A DNA stretch of 64,000 nucleotides from Bradyrhizobium sp. AZCC 1721 (GCF_036924715.1 NZ_JAZHSB010000001.1:6439001-6503000); one strand, 5' to 3'; counted from the first letter of the stretch, positions 49,951 through 59,215 are shown. The notes: a model not told the origin generated them from the sequence alone. Numbers and translations are program-made.

Positions 49951-51592
49951 AGACCCGCTCCTTGAATGGCTCGACGCCCAGACGCTTGACCGTATCGACG
50001 AACAGTTCTTCGGGACGGTCGCGGAGCGCGAGATAGGCTTCGACAATGTCTTCGATCACGTCGGCAACTTCCGCATAAGGGACAGCCGGGCCGATCAGCG
50101 CGCCCATCTGCGCGTTCTCGTCGGCGCGACCGCCGATCGTGATCTGGTAAAACTCCTCGCCGTTCTTCTCGACGCCGAGGATGCCGATGTGGCCGACGTG
50201 GTGATGGCCGCACGCGTTGATGCAGCCGGAGATGTTGATGTGCAGCCGGCCGATCATGTCGGCGGTGTCGTGGTTGGCAAAACGCCGGGTCAATTCCTGT
50301 GCGATCGGAATCGAGCGCGCGTTGGCGAGCGAGCAGTAGTCGAGCCCTGGGCAGGCGATGATATCGGTGACCAGATTGACGTTCGGCGTGGCGAGCCCGA
50401 GACGGTCGAGCGCCTTCCACAATTGCGGCAGGTCGCGCTTGGCAACATGCGGCAACGCCAGGTTCTGCTCGTGGCCGACGCGGATTTCGCCGAAGGAGTA
50501 TTTGTCGGCGAGATCGGCGATCGCGTCCATCTGGTCGGCGGTGGCATCGCCGGGCGGGCCGCCCACCGGCTTCAGCGACAGCGTCACGATCGAGTAACCC
50601 TGCACCTTGTGCGGGGCCACCGAGTTCTTGCGCCAGCGCTCGAACAGCGGATCATGCGCGGCCTGCTTCAGCTCGTCCGGCATGTGCGGAAGCTTCTCGT
50701 AAGCCGGATAGGAGAAGCGCGAACGCACCTCCTCGATGACGGAATGGTCGAGGGTCAGGGCGCCGTGGCCCATCTGCCTCCATTCCTCGTCGACCTCACG
50801 TGCGAACTTCTCGATGCCGAGCTCATGCACCAGGATCTTGATGCGCGCCTTGTAGATGTTGTCGCGGCGGCCGTACTGGTTGTAGACGCGCAGGATCGCC
50901 TCGACATAGCTGAGAATGTCGCGGCCGGCTACGAACGGCTTGATGGTCTTGGCGATGAACGGCGTGCGGCCGAGGCCGCCGCCGACCAGCACCGCGAAGC
51001 CGGTCTCGCCGTCGGCGTTCTTGTGCAGGCGCAAGCCGATGTCATGGATCTTGATCGCGGCACGGTCGTGCTCGGATGCGGTGATCGCAATCTTGAACTT
51101 GCGCGGCAGGAACGAGAATTCCGGATGCAGCGTGGTGTGCTGACGCAGGATCTCCGACCAGATGCGGGGATCCTCGACCTCGCCGGGCGCGACGCCCGCC
51201 CATTGGTCCGAGGTGACGTTGCGCATGTTATTGCCCGAGGTCTGCATCGCGTGGATACCGACCTCGGCAAGCTCGGCCAGCGCATCGGGCAACTCGGCAA
51301 GCTTGATCCAGTTGAACTGGATGTTCTGCCGCGTGGTGAAATGGCCGTAACCGCGGTCGTAGCGGCGGGCAATATGGGCGAGCCGGCGCAACTGCTTCGA
51401 CGACAACGTGCCATAGGGGATCGCGACGCGGAACATGTAGGCGTGCAATTGCAGGTACACGCCGTTCTGCAGCCGCAGCATCTTGAATTCGTCCTCGGTG
51501 AGTTCGCCCGAGAGGCGGCGCTTCACCTGATCGCGGAATTCCGAAACACGCTCGTTGATAAGCGTGCGGTCGAGTTCGTCATATGCATACAT
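49937..51592 (-). CDS. cysI: Assimilatory sulfite (nitrite/sulfite) reductase hemoprotein
   Basis: 551 residues. The siroheme/4Fe-4S cysteines are in CPGLDYCSLA and SGCINACGHHHVGH; two ferredoxin-like half-domains carry the RLAHIARRYDRGYGHFTTRQNIQ and NLALPHVAKRDLP patterns. Reduces sulfite to sulfide with six electrons. Siroheme comes from CysG encoded just upstream. Size fits the single-chain ferredoxin- or NADPH-dependent type; I see no CysJ flavoprotein here, so the electron donor is uncertain. Confidence 0.95.
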   Translation of the reverse strand: MYAYDELDRTLINERVSEFRDQVKRRLSGELTEDEFKMLRLQNGVYLQLHAYMFRVAIPYGTLSSKQLRRLAHIARRYDRGYGHFTTRQNIQFNWIKLAELPDALAELAEVGIHAMQTSGNNMRNVTSDQWAGVAPGEVEDPRIWSEILRQHTTLHPEFSFLPRKFKIAITASEHDRAAIKIHDIGLRLHKNADGETGFAVLVGGGLGRTPFIAKTIKPFVAGRDILSYVEAILRVYNQYGRRDNIYKARIKILVHELGIEKFAREVDEEWRQMGHGALTLDHSVIEEVRSRFSYPAYEKLPHMPDELKQAAHDPLFERWRKNSVAPHKVQGYSIVTLSLKPVGGPPGDATADQMDAIADLADKYSFGEIRVGHEQNLALPHVAKRDLPQLWKALDRLGLATPNVNLVTDIIACPGLDYCSLANARSIPIAQELTRRFANHDTADMIGRLHINISGCINACGHHHVGHIGILGVEKNGEEFYQITIGGRADENAQMGALIGPAVPYAEVADVIEDIVEAYLALRDRPEELFVDTVKRLGVEPFKERVYATR

Positions 51593-51605
51593 GATGGATC
51601 AGCCT

Positions 51606-51917
51606 TTAGGCCGGAAGAAGGTCGATGGTGAGACCCTTCGACCGGATGTGTTCGCGGAGATTGCCGGGCTTGACCACCCCGCCCTTGAGCTCGACCGGCG
51701 CGATATAGGCACCGACTGCGCCGACGTCATCAGCAGCGCTTTCGGCGAGCAACGCACGCGCATCGTCCGATGTGCTCACGATCGCAGCGTCGGACAGAGC
51801 GGTCGACCAACCCTGTTGTGCGGTCCGGTAGACCACGGCGCCATCCCAGGTGCGGTTGGCGGTCACTACCGACGGCCCGGTGATTCTGATTTTCTTTTGT
51901 TCGAGCGGAGAGGTCAT
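51606..51917 (-). CDS. DUF2849 protein
   Basis: 103 residues; ATG 51917 overlaps the cysG stop by four bases. Pattern TGPSVVTANRTWDGAVVYRT, GWSTALSDAAIVSTSDDA and YIAPVELKGG matches DUF2849, conserved between cysG and cysI in alphaproteobacteria. Function unknown; its linked position suggests a sulfite-reductase or siroheme accessory. It lies 13 bases before cysI. Confidence 0.92.
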   Translation of the reverse strand: MTSPLEQKKIRITGPSVVTANRTWDGAVVYRTAQQGWSTALSDAAIVSTSDDARALLAESAADDVGAVGAYIAPVELKGGVVKPGNLREHIRSKGLTIDLLPA

Positions 51918-53350
51918 TCGGCAGCATCCAATAGTTTTGAGATGACTTGATTGAGGTTGGACTGGCGCCACGGCGCGGAATGCGCGACGACGTCGCCGAT
52001 GATGAGGACGGCGGGGCCGCCATCGATTTTTTCGACCAGCGCGGGAAGGTTTTCGAGCGTCCCGACCACGGCCTGCGCATCCGGCCGCGTTACGCGCGCG
52101 AACACGCCGACGGGCGTTTGCGGCAACCGGCCGGCAGCCAACAGGCCCGCGCGGACCGCCGGCGCGGCGGTCATGCCCATATAGACCACGATGGTCATCT
52201 TCTTGTCTGTCAGCACCGACCAGTCGACGTTCTCGGCATCCTTTGCCTTGTGCGCGGTCAGGAAAGTGATGCGCAGCGCTTCATGCCGATAGGTCAGCGG
52301 CACCTCGAACTGCGCGGCAGCGCCGAGGCCTGCGGTAATGCCCGGCACCACCGAATAGGCGACGCCTGCGGCGCGCAACACTTCGATCTCCTCGCCACCA
52401 CGGCCGAAGATATAGGGATCGCCGCCCTTCAGCCGTACCGCGCGCTGTCCAGATTTTGCAGCCTCGATCAGCAGTTTGTTGATCGCATCCTGGCCGATGC
52501 CCGGCTTGCCGACACGGCGGCCAACGGGAATGCGCGAGGCGTCGCGGCGCACGCGATCGAGAATTTCCGGCGACACCAGCTCGTCGTAGAAAACCACGTC
52601 GGCATCCTGCAGCGCACGCAGCGCCTTGATGGTCAGCAGATCCGGATCGCCCGGCCCCGCACCGACCAGCGTCACCCTGCCCTCGGCCTTGCCGTCCTTG
52701 CTCGCGCCGGCGAAGACGGAGGGATCGGCGATTTCATTCAGCGCGGCTTCCGCCTCGGCCTTGCGCCCGGCCAGAACCAGCGCACCGATCGGACCGTCGA
52801 TCACGCGCTCCCAGAAGCGGCGGCGCAGCGCAAATTCGGGAATGCGCGCATGCATCGATTTACGAAAGCTGCCGATGAGGGCGGCGAGATCGCCGATGCG
52901 CGCCGGCAGCACCGCTTCGATGCGCTCGCGCACGCGACGCGCAACCACCGGCGACGCGCCGCCGGTGCCGACGGCGACGACGACGTCGCCGCGATCGACG
53001 ATCGCGGGAAAGATGAAAGTGGAATGAGCGAGATCGTCCATCACGTTGACGGGCAGACCGACCGCCTTCGCGCGCACTGACATCGCAACGCCGATATCAC
53101 CAGCACCGGCGCAGAGCACTGCGATGACGCCTGAGAGATCGGCCGTGAGCGGATCGCCGGCTGCGCGTTCGATCCGTGCGGCAGCGGCCGCATCGAGTCC
53201 CGAAACGTCATGGCTGCCGTCGGTCGCATACCAGCGAATGTTTGCACCGGCCGATGCCAAGAGGCGCAGCTTCGCGCGCACGAGTTCGCCGGCTCCAACG
53301 AGCAGCACCACGCCGCTTTGCAGATCGAGAAACACGGGCAGAAATCGCAT
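51914..53350 (-). CDS. cysG: Siroheme synthase (uroporphyrinogen-III methyltransferase / precorrin-2 dehydrogenase-ferrochelatase)
   Basis: 478 residues from ATG 53350. The N-terminal half (~1-205) is the NAD-binding dehydrogenase/ferrochelatase domain (VVLLVGAGELVRAKLRLL). The C-terminal half (~218-460) is the SAM methyltransferase: LVGAGPGDPDLLTIKALRAL, VVFYDELVSPEI, RLKGGDPYIFGRGGEE, VVPGITAG. It makes siroheme for CysI. First in the operon cysG-DUF2849-cysI-DUF934-cysH, and divergent from cysD. Confidence 0.95.
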   Translation of the reverse strand: MRFLPVFLDLQSGVVLLVGAGELVRAKLRLLASAGANIRWYATDGSHDVSGLDAAAAARIERAAGDPLTADLSGVIAVLCAGAGDIGVAMSVRAKAVGLPVNVMDDLAHSTFIFPAIVDRGDVVVAVGTGGASPVVARRVRERIEAVLPARIGDLAALIGSFRKSMHARIPEFALRRRFWERVIDGPIGALVLAGRKAEAEAALNEIADPSVFAGASKDGKAEGRVTLVGAGPGDPDLLTIKALRALQDADVVFYDELVSPEILDRVRRDASRIPVGRRVGKPGIGQDAINKLLIEAAKSGQRAVRLKGGDPYIFGRGGEEIEVLRAAGVAYSVVPGITAGLGAAAQFEVPLTYRHEALRITFLTAHKAKDAENVDWSVLTDKKMTIVVYMGMTAAPAVRAGLLAAGRLPQTPVGVFARVTRPDAQAVVGTLENLPALVEKIDGGPAVLIIGDVVAHSAPWRQSNLNQVISKLLDAAE

Positions 53351-53492
53351 GCGAAACTCGCTTCCCCCACTTCGGGGTTGACTGGAATTATTTTCTATAT
53401 ATGTGTCGTTCAGCGCCCGCAAAGAGAAAATTTTTTCTTCTCTGTTGCATCGCGACTATAGAATTTTCGCCCACCAAGGCCAAGGCCCAGAG
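53351..53492. promoter_or_regulatory. Divergent cysG/cysD control region
   Basis: 142 bp, locally AT-rich in an otherwise GC-rich window. Contains TTGACT (53378) and TATATA (53396), an AGAGAA - 9 bp - TTCTCT inverted repeat (53423-53443), and TATAGA (53457). The inverted repeat is a candidate operator for a sulfur regulator serving both directions. No sulfur regulator gene is in the window. Confidence 0.6.
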
Positions 53493-54398
53493 ATGCATCT
53501 TCTCAACTCCGACTCCGCCAATGACCGGTTGCGTGGCGCCGACCGCAAAAGCGGCGCCACCGTCGAACAAATTTTCACCGATCGACGGCTGCCGCCGCCC
53601 TCGATGGATCATCTCGACGAGCTCGAGGCACAGAGCATCTACATTCTGCGCGAGGCGTTCGCGCGGTTGAAAAAACTCGCGCTGCTGTGGTCGCTCGGGA
53701 AAGATTCCAACGTGATGATCTGGCTGGCGCGCAAGGCCTTCTTCGGCCGCGTGCCGTTTCCGGCGCTTCACGTCGATACCGGCAAGAAATTTGCCGAGAT
53801 GTACGCCTTCCGCGATCGCTTCGGAAAAGAGTGGGACCTCGATCTGAAGGTCGAACCCTGCCCGTCGATCGATGCCGTCGATCCAACGCTGCCGCCGGCC
53901 GCACGTTCGGCTGCCCGCAAGACCGAAGGGCTGAAGTGGGCACTGACCAAATATGGTTTCGACGGATTGATTGCCGGCATCCGCCGCGATGAGGAGGCCA
54001 CGCGCGCCAAGGAGCGCGTGTTCTCGCCGCGCGGACTCGAAGGCGGCTGGGACGTGCGCGACCAGCCCCCGGAGTTCTGGGACCAGTTCAACGCATCAGT
54101 GCCGCAAGGCGCACATTTACGCGTCCATCCGATCCTGCATTGGACCGAGGCCGACATCTGGGCCTACACCAAGCGCGAAAACATTCCGATCATTCCGCTC
54201 TATCTCTCGAAGGACGGCAAGCGCTATCGCTCGCTGGGCGATCAGGACATCACCAATCCGGTAGCGTCGACCGCCTCCAGCATCGACGAGATCCTCGCCG
54301 AGCTCGACGGCACCAAGGTGCCGGAGCGCGCCGGCCGCGCGCTGGATCATGAAACCGAAGATGCTTTCGAGCGGCTGCGTGTCGCCGGCTATCTCTAA
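53493..54398 (+). CDS. cysD: Sulfate adenylyltransferase subunit 2
   Basis: 301 residues from ATG 53493. The PP-loop-like motif LLWSLGKDSNVMIWLARKAF, HVDTGKKFAEMYAFRD, and GIRRDEEATRAKER fit CysD. It adenylates sulfate to APS together with the CysN GTPase. An in-frame ATG upstream (53403) lies in the control region and is not preferred. The stop is 12 bases before the cysNC start. Confidence 0.96.
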   Translation: MHLLNSDSANDRLRGADRKSGATVEQIFTDRRLPPPSMDHLDELEAQSIYILREAFARLKKLALLWSLGKDSNVMIWLARKAFFGRVPFPALHVDTGKKFAEMYAFRDRFGKEWDLDLKVEPCPSIDAVDPTLPPAARSAARKTEGLKWALTKYGFDGLIAGIRRDEEATRAKERVFSPRGLEGGWDVRDQPPEFWDQFNASVPQGAHLRVHPILHWTEADIWAYTKRENIPIIPLYLSKDGKRYRSLGDQDITNPVASTASSIDEILAELDGTKVPERAGRALDHETEDAFERLRVAGYL

Positions 54399-54410
54399 CG
54401 GACATTTGCT

Positions 54411-56339
54411 GTGAGCGTTGCAATGAACATGATCCTGCCTGCCAGCGTTTCGGCAACACCGAACGGCACCACCCGCCCGCAAGTCCGCATCGTCATCGTC
54501 GGTCACGTCGATCACGGCAAATCCACGCTGGTCGGCCGCCTGCTGCACGAAACCGGCAGCCTGCCCGAGGGCAAGCTGGAGATGCTCAAAGCCGTCAGCG
54601 CACGACGCGGCATGCCGTTCGAATGGTCGTTCCTGCTCGATGCGCTGCAGACCGAACGCGACCAGGGCATCACCATCGACACCACGCAAATCCGCTTCCG
54701 CACCCGCTCGCGCGACGTCGTACTGATCGACGCGCCCGGCCATGCCGAATTCCTGCGCAACATGATCACCGGCGCCTCGCAGGCCGACGGTGCGGTGCTG
54801 ATCATCGACGCGCTGGAAGGCGTACGCGACCAGACCCGGCGGCACGGCTATCTGCTGCATCTGTTGGGCATCAAGCAGGTCGCGATCGTCGTCAACAAGA
54901 TGGACCGCGTCGATTTCAGCGCTGATCGCTTCAAGGAGATCAGCGACGAAATTTCGACCCATCTCATCGACCTTGGCGTGACGCCCTCGGCTGTGATTCC
55001 GATTTCCGCACGCGACGGCGACGGCGTTGCGGAGCAGACGCCACGGATCGGCTGGTACCAGGGACCAACCGTCGTCGAAGCGCTTGACGCGCTCGAGCCG
55101 GCGCGGCCGCTGGAGCAACTGGCGCTGCGGCTGCCGGTGCAGGCGATCTACAAGTTCGACGACCGCCGCATTGTTGCGGGCCGCATCGAGTCCGGACATC
55201 TGAGTGCCGGCGATGAAATCGTCATCATGCCCGCCGGCAAGATCGCGAAGATCAAGACGGTGGAGAGCTGGCCGGTGACGCCGCTGAAGGGCAGTCATGG
55301 CGCCGGTCGTTCGGTCGGCATCACGCTCGACCGCGAATTGTTCGTCGAGCGCGGCGATGTCATCGCCCATGCGGGAGCTACCCCGCGCGACACGCGGCGG
55401 ATTCGCGCGCGCATTTTCTGGCTGCACGACAAGCCGCTGTCGAAGGGCGACCAGATCCTGATCCGCCTCGGCACGCGGGAAACCCGCGCCAGCGTGGTAG
55501 CGATCGAGAAGGCAGTCGATCCCGGTGAACTCTCCAACGAGGAGACCACGGCGATCGCGCGCAATCATGTCGGCGAAATCGACATCTCGCTGGCGCAGCC
55601 GATCGCGGCCGATCCCTATCAGGAAAATTCGCGCACCGGTCGGCTGGTAATCGAGGTCAATGGCCGCATCGCCGGCGGCGGCCTCGTGCTGTCGGTCGAC
55701 GCCGGACAGCGCGCCGTTCCGATCGACATCGTGCCGGTGGAATCCGCATTGCGCCCCGAAGAGCGCTCAGCGCGCTACCGCCACAACGGCGCGGTGATTT
55801 GGCTGACCGGCTTGCCGGGTTCGGGCAAATCGACGCTGGCGCGCGCACTCGAGCGACGGCTGTTTTCGCGCGGCGGCTCGCCCATCCTGCTCGATGGCGA
55901 CACGCTGCGCGCCGGCCTCAACGGCGATCTCGGCTTCTCGGCGCAGGACCGCACCGAGAACATCCGCCGGCTGGCGGAAGTTGCGACCCATCTGGCGCGC
56001 AACGGGCACATTGCCGTCGTCGCGGCGGTCTCGCCGTCGGCGGACGATCGCGCAGCCGCGCGCCGCATCGCCGACGCTTCGTTCCGCGAGATCTACGTCG
56101 CGACGCCTGCCGAAGTCTGCGAGAGCCGCGACCCCAAGGGCCACTACGCCAAGGCGCGCGCCGGCACGCTGCAGGCGTTCACCGGGATCGGCAACGACTA
56201 CCAGCCGCCGGCCCAGGCGGAGCTGCGCATCGACACCTCTGCGCGCTCAGTTTCGGACGCAACCGACGAGATCGAGCGAATGCTGGCGGAGACCGGCATT
56301 CTGTTCGACGAATTGGTGGATCTGGCGGCGAACATCTAA
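54411..56339 (+). CDS. cysNC: Bifunctional sulfate adenylyltransferase subunit 1 / APS kinase
   Basis: 642 residues from GTG 54411; an ATG four codons later is possible. The CysN GTPase has the P-loop GHVDHGKST (31-39), DAPGHAEFLRNM and NKMDRVDF. The C-terminal APS kinase has GLPGSGKST (~467-475) and LLDGDTLRAGLNGDLGFS. CysN makes APS with CysD; the kinase adds a phosphate to form PAPS. Because CysH here is the APS type, the PAPS made is probably for sulfotransferases or regulation. Confidence 0.96.
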   Translation: MSVAMNMILPASVSATPNGTTRPQVRIVIVGHVDHGKSTLVGRLLHETGSLPEGKLEMLKAVSARRGMPFEWSFLLDALQTERDQGITIDTTQIRFRTRSRDVVLIDAPGHAEFLRNMITGASQADGAVLIIDALEGVRDQTRRHGYLLHLLGIKQVAIVVNKMDRVDFSADRFKEISDEISTHLIDLGVTPSAVIPISARDGDGVAEQTPRIGWYQGPTVVEALDALEPARPLEQLALRLPVQAIYKFDDRRIVAGRIESGHLSAGDEIVIMPAGKIAKIKTVESWPVTPLKGSHGAGRSVGITLDRELFVERGDVIAHAGATPRDTRRIRARIFWLHDKPLSKGDQILIRLGTRETRASVVAIEKAVDPGELSNEETTAIARNHVGEIDISLAQPIAADPYQENSRTGRLVIEVNGRIAGGGLVLSVDAGQRAVPIDIVPVESALRPEERSARYRHNGAVIWLTGLPGSGKSTLARALERRLFSRGGSPILLDGDTLRAGLNGDLGFSAQDRTENIRRLAEVATHLARNGHIAVVAAVSPSADDRAAARRIADASFREIYVATPAEVCESRDPKGHYAKARAGTLQAFTGIGNDYQPPAQAELRIDTSARSVSDATDEIERMLAETGILFDELVDLAANI

Positions 56340-56341
56340 AA

Positions 56342-56391
56342 GCGTTTTCGAGCGAAGTGGACACCGGTTCGCGTGAAGAAAACGCGTCCAA
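56342..56391. repeat. Short dispersed repeat (GCGTTTTC...GAAAACGC), copy 2
   Basis: Same element as 41845-41896, with three or four base differences. Immediately downstream of cysNC. Confidence 0.9.
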
Positions 56392-56445
56392 ATAAGGCCT
56401 TCCACTTCTTTTTGGGGCCTTCTCATCGACCCGGCTTTAGGGCTA

Positions 56446-56470
56446 AAAGGGCGGCCAATGCCGCCCCTTT
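56446..56470 (+). terminator. Terminator-like hairpin after cysNC
   Basis: Stem AAAGGGCGGC / GCCGCCCCTTT (one bulge) with a short loop, ending in CTTT. Probably ends the cysD-cysNC transcript. Confidence 0.65.
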
Positions 56471-56538
56471 GGCGCGTTTTCTGCTGCTTTTCACCGGAAA
56501 GCAGCCTGTAAACGCCATTTCTTTTGAGAAAGCCCGTC

Positions 56539-58701
56539 ATGAATCGTGTCGATGCCCACGGATTGAAGATCGCCCCTGTCCTGTTCGACTTCATCGCTAA
56601 GGAGGCGACCCCCAAGACCGGGATTGCGCCCGATGCATTCTGGGCCGGCGTCGCCGCCATCGTCAAAAAGCTCGGGCCGAAAAATCGCGAGCTGCTCGCC
56701 CTCCGCGACGCGCTGCAGGTCAAAATCGACGGCTGGCATCGCGCCAACAAGGGCAAGGCGTTCGACATGAACGCCTATACGGCGTTCCTGAAGGAGATCG
56801 GTTATCTCCTGCCCGAGCCGGCTACGCAGAAGGTCGAGACATCAGATGTCGACGAGGAGATCGGCAAGATCTGCGGACCGCAGCTCGTCGTTCCCCTGAC
56901 CAACGCCCGCTACGCGCTGAACGCGGCGAATGCGCGCTGGGGCTCGCTCTATGACGCCTTCTACGGCACCGACGCGATTCCGCACGATCCGAGCGAGGCT
57001 GGCCGCGGCTACAGCAAGGCGCGCGGCGACAAGGTGATCGCCAAGGCCAAGGCGTTCCTCGATTCCGCCGTGCCGCTCGCGACCGGCAGCCACACCGATG
57101 TGACGTCGTACAGCGTCATCGCCGGGCAGCTTGCGGTGAAACTGAAGAGCGGCAATGCCACCGCGCTAAAATCTGCTTCGCAGTTCGCCGGCTACCAGGG
57201 CGACGCCGCTCAGCCTTCCGCGGTCCTGCTCGTCAACAACGGCATGCATGTCGAAGTCAAGATCGACCGCAATCATGCGATCGGCAAGGACGATCCGGCC
57301 GGTGTCGCCGACATGATTCTGGAATCGGCGGTCTCGACCATTCTCGACATGGAAGACTCGGTTGCCGCGGTCGACGCCGAAGACAAGGTGCTGGTCTATC
57401 GCAACACGCTCGGCCTGATGAACGGCACGCTTTCGGCCGACTTCGAAAAGGGCGGCAAGACGGTTCAACGATCTCTCAACCCTGACCGCGTCTACAAGAC
57501 GCCCGACGGCAAGGAGCTGACGCTGCACGGACGCAGCCTGCTGCTGATGCGCAATGTCGGCCATCACATGTTCACCGACGCCGTGCTCGATGAAAAGGGC
57601 GAGGAGATTCCGGAAGGGCTGCTCGATGCTGCGGTGGCCGGTCTGCTCGCGATCCACGATCTCAAGGGCAATTCGAAGGTCAGGAATAGCCGCACCGGCT
57701 CGGTCTATATCGTCAAGCCGAAGATGCACGGCCCCGATGAAGTCGCGCTGACCTGTGAATTGTTCGGCGAGGTGGAAAAGCTGCTCGGACTGCCCGAGAA
57801 CACCATGAAGGTCGGCATCATGGACGAGGAGCGCCGCACCACGGTGAACCTGAAGGCCTGCATCCAGAACGCCTCGAAGCGCATCTGCTTCATCAACACC
57901 GGCTTCCTCGACCGCACCGGCGACGAGATTCACACTTCGATGGAAGCGGGTCCGATGATCCGCAAGAACGACATGAAGGCGCAGCCCTGGATCAAGGCCT
58001 ATGAGGACTGGAACGTCGACATGGGCCTGATCGACGGCCTGCCCGGCCATGCCCAGATCGGCAAGGGCATGTGGGCGGCACCCGACAAGATGGCCGACAT
58101 GCTCAGCCAGAAGCTCGGCCATCCACAGGCCGGTGCGACCACGGCATGGGTGCCGTCGCCGACGGCGGCCACGCTGCACGCGCTGCATTATCACCAGATC
58201 AACGTGATCGCGCGACAGGAAGAGCTCGCCAAGGGCGGCCAGCGCGCAAAACTCTCCGACATCCTCACCATTCCGGTTTCGCAGTCGAACTGGGCGCCCG
58301 ACGACGTGAAGCAGGAGATCGACAACAACTGTCAGGGCATCCTCGGCTATGTCGTGCGCTGGATCGACCAGGGCGTCGGCTGCTCCAAGGTGCCCGACAT
58401 CCATGATGTCGGCCTGATGGAAGACCGCGCGACGTTGCGGATTTCCAGCCAGCATCTGGCGAACTGGCTGGCGCATGGCGTCGTCAGCAAGGATCAGGTG
58501 ATGGAATCGCTGAAGCGCATGGCCGTCGTAGTGGACAAGCAGAATGCCGGCGACCCGCTCTACAAGCCGATGGCGCCTTCGTTCGACGGCGTTGCCTTCC
58601 AGGCCGCCTGCGATCTCGTCTTCAAGGGCCGCGAGCAGCCGAACGGCTACACCGAATACATCCTCACCGCGCGCCGCCGCGAGGCAAAGGCGGCAGGCTG
58701 A
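56539..58701 (+). CDS. glcB: Malate synthase G
   Basis: 720 residues from ATG 56539 (MNRVDAHGLKIAP); a TTG five codons earlier is in frame. Size and order match isoform G: N-terminal helical clasp, beta insert, TIM barrel. Active-site blocks ILDMEDSVAAVDAEDK, RTGSVYIVKPKMHGPDEV, and GIMDEERRT are intact. Condenses glyoxylate and acetyl-CoA to malate, for glyoxylate bypass or glycolate use. No isocitrate lyase nearby. Single-gene transcript. Confidence 0.97.
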   Translation: MNRVDAHGLKIAPVLFDFIAKEATPKTGIAPDAFWAGVAAIVKKLGPKNRELLALRDALQVKIDGWHRANKGKAFDMNAYTAFLKEIGYLLPEPATQKVETSDVDEEIGKICGPQLVVPLTNARYALNAANARWGSLYDAFYGTDAIPHDPSEAGRGYSKARGDKVIAKAKAFLDSAVPLATGSHTDVTSYSVIAGQLAVKLKSGNATALKSASQFAGYQGDAAQPSAVLLVNNGMHVEVKIDRNHAIGKDDPAGVADMILESAVSTILDMEDSVAAVDAEDKVLVYRNTLGLMNGTLSADFEKGGKTVQRSLNPDRVYKTPDGKELTLHGRSLLLMRNVGHHMFTDAVLDEKGEEIPEGLLDAAVAGLLAIHDLKGNSKVRNSRTGSVYIVKPKMHGPDEVALTCELFGEVEKLLGLPENTMKVGIMDEERRTTVNLKACIQNASKRICFINTGFLDRTGDEIHTSMEAGPMIRKNDMKAQPWIKAYEDWNVDMGLIDGLPGHAQIGKGMWAAPDKMADMLSQKLGHPQAGATTAWVPSPTAATLHALHYHQINVIARQEELAKGGQRAKLSDILTIPVSQSNWAPDDVKQEIDNNCQGILGYVVRWIDQGVGCSKVPDIHDVGLMEDRATLRISSQHLANWLAHGVVSKDQVMESLKRMAVVVDKQNAGDPLYKPMAPSFDGVAFQAACDLVFKGREQPNGYTEYILTARRREAKAAG

Positions 58702-58796
58702 TCCCGCCGCGACACGTCACGATGCCGCATTGGTTCTGGCGGAACGCCTGAGCTTTTTGTCCGTTGATCGCCATATCAACAGAGGAGGAGATGGCG

Positions 58797-58997
58797 ATGG
58801 ATTGGAACAGGGTTGAAGGCAACTGGAAACAGTTCAAGGGCTCCGCCAAGGAGAAGTGGGGCAAGCTTACCGATGACGATCTGAACGTCATCGAGGGCCG
58901 CCGCGAACAACTCGAAGGCAAGCTGCAGCAGCGCTACGGCTTCGCCAAGGACCAGATCCGCAAGGACGTGGACGACTGGTTCAGGACCTTGAAATAG
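58797..58997 (+). CDS. CsbD-family stress protein
   Basis: 66 residues from ATG 58797 (MDWNRVEGNWKQFKG), spaced eight bases from GAGGAGG; an ATG two codons earlier (58791) touches the Shine-Dalgarno. The whole protein is the CsbD helical domain, with GSAKEKWGKLTDDDL and RREQLEGKLQQRYG. General-stress protein of unknown mechanism. Followed by a good terminator. Confidence 0.95.
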   Translation: MDWNRVEGNWKQFKGSAKEKWGKLTDDDLNVIEGRREQLEGKLQQRYGFAKDQIRKDVDDWFRTLK

Positions 58998-59018
58998 GAA
59001 CACGCTTTCGAGCGAAAG

Positions 59019-59045
59019 AGCCCCGGCCCACGCCGGGGCTTTTTC
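59019..59045 (+). terminator. Rho-independent terminator after CsbD gene
   Basis: Stem AGCCCCGGC / GCCGGGGCT with a short CCAC loop, then TTTTTC. Starts 20 bases past the stop codon. Confidence 0.93.
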
Positions 59046-59059
59046 GTTGGTGGCTGCGG

Positions 59060-59215
59060 CTAAATCACCGAGATGTATCTCAGCAGCGAGATCACGCCCA
59101 GAATGATCACCACGACGCGGGCGATCTGCTTGGCGCGGCCGTCGATCGGCAGGAGGTTGATGAGATAGAGGACGAGGATAACGACCAGGAACGTGATGAG
59201 TATACTGACAAGCAT
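59060..59215 (-). CDS. 51-residue two-helix membrane protein (Thivi_2564-like)
   Basis: ATG 59215 opens a 51-codon frame ending in TAG at 59060. The sequence is almost entirely hydrophobic: helix 1 at ~2-22 (VSILITFLVVILVLYLINLL), a conserved-looking turn PIDGRAKQIARV, helix 2 at ~33-50 (VVIILGVISLLRYISVI). The turn and length resemble a short family annotated Thivi_2564 membrane protein, common in Bradyrhizobium. Function unknown. Convergent with the CsbD gene. Confidence 0.78.
   Translation of the reverse strand: MLVSILITFLVVILVLYLINLLPIDGRAKQIARVVVIILGVISLLRYISVI

Noticed and set aside
49805..51631. 608-codon plus-strand frame over cysI/DUF934
   Set aside because: Antisense shadow; the minus strand carries clear sulfite reductase cysteines.
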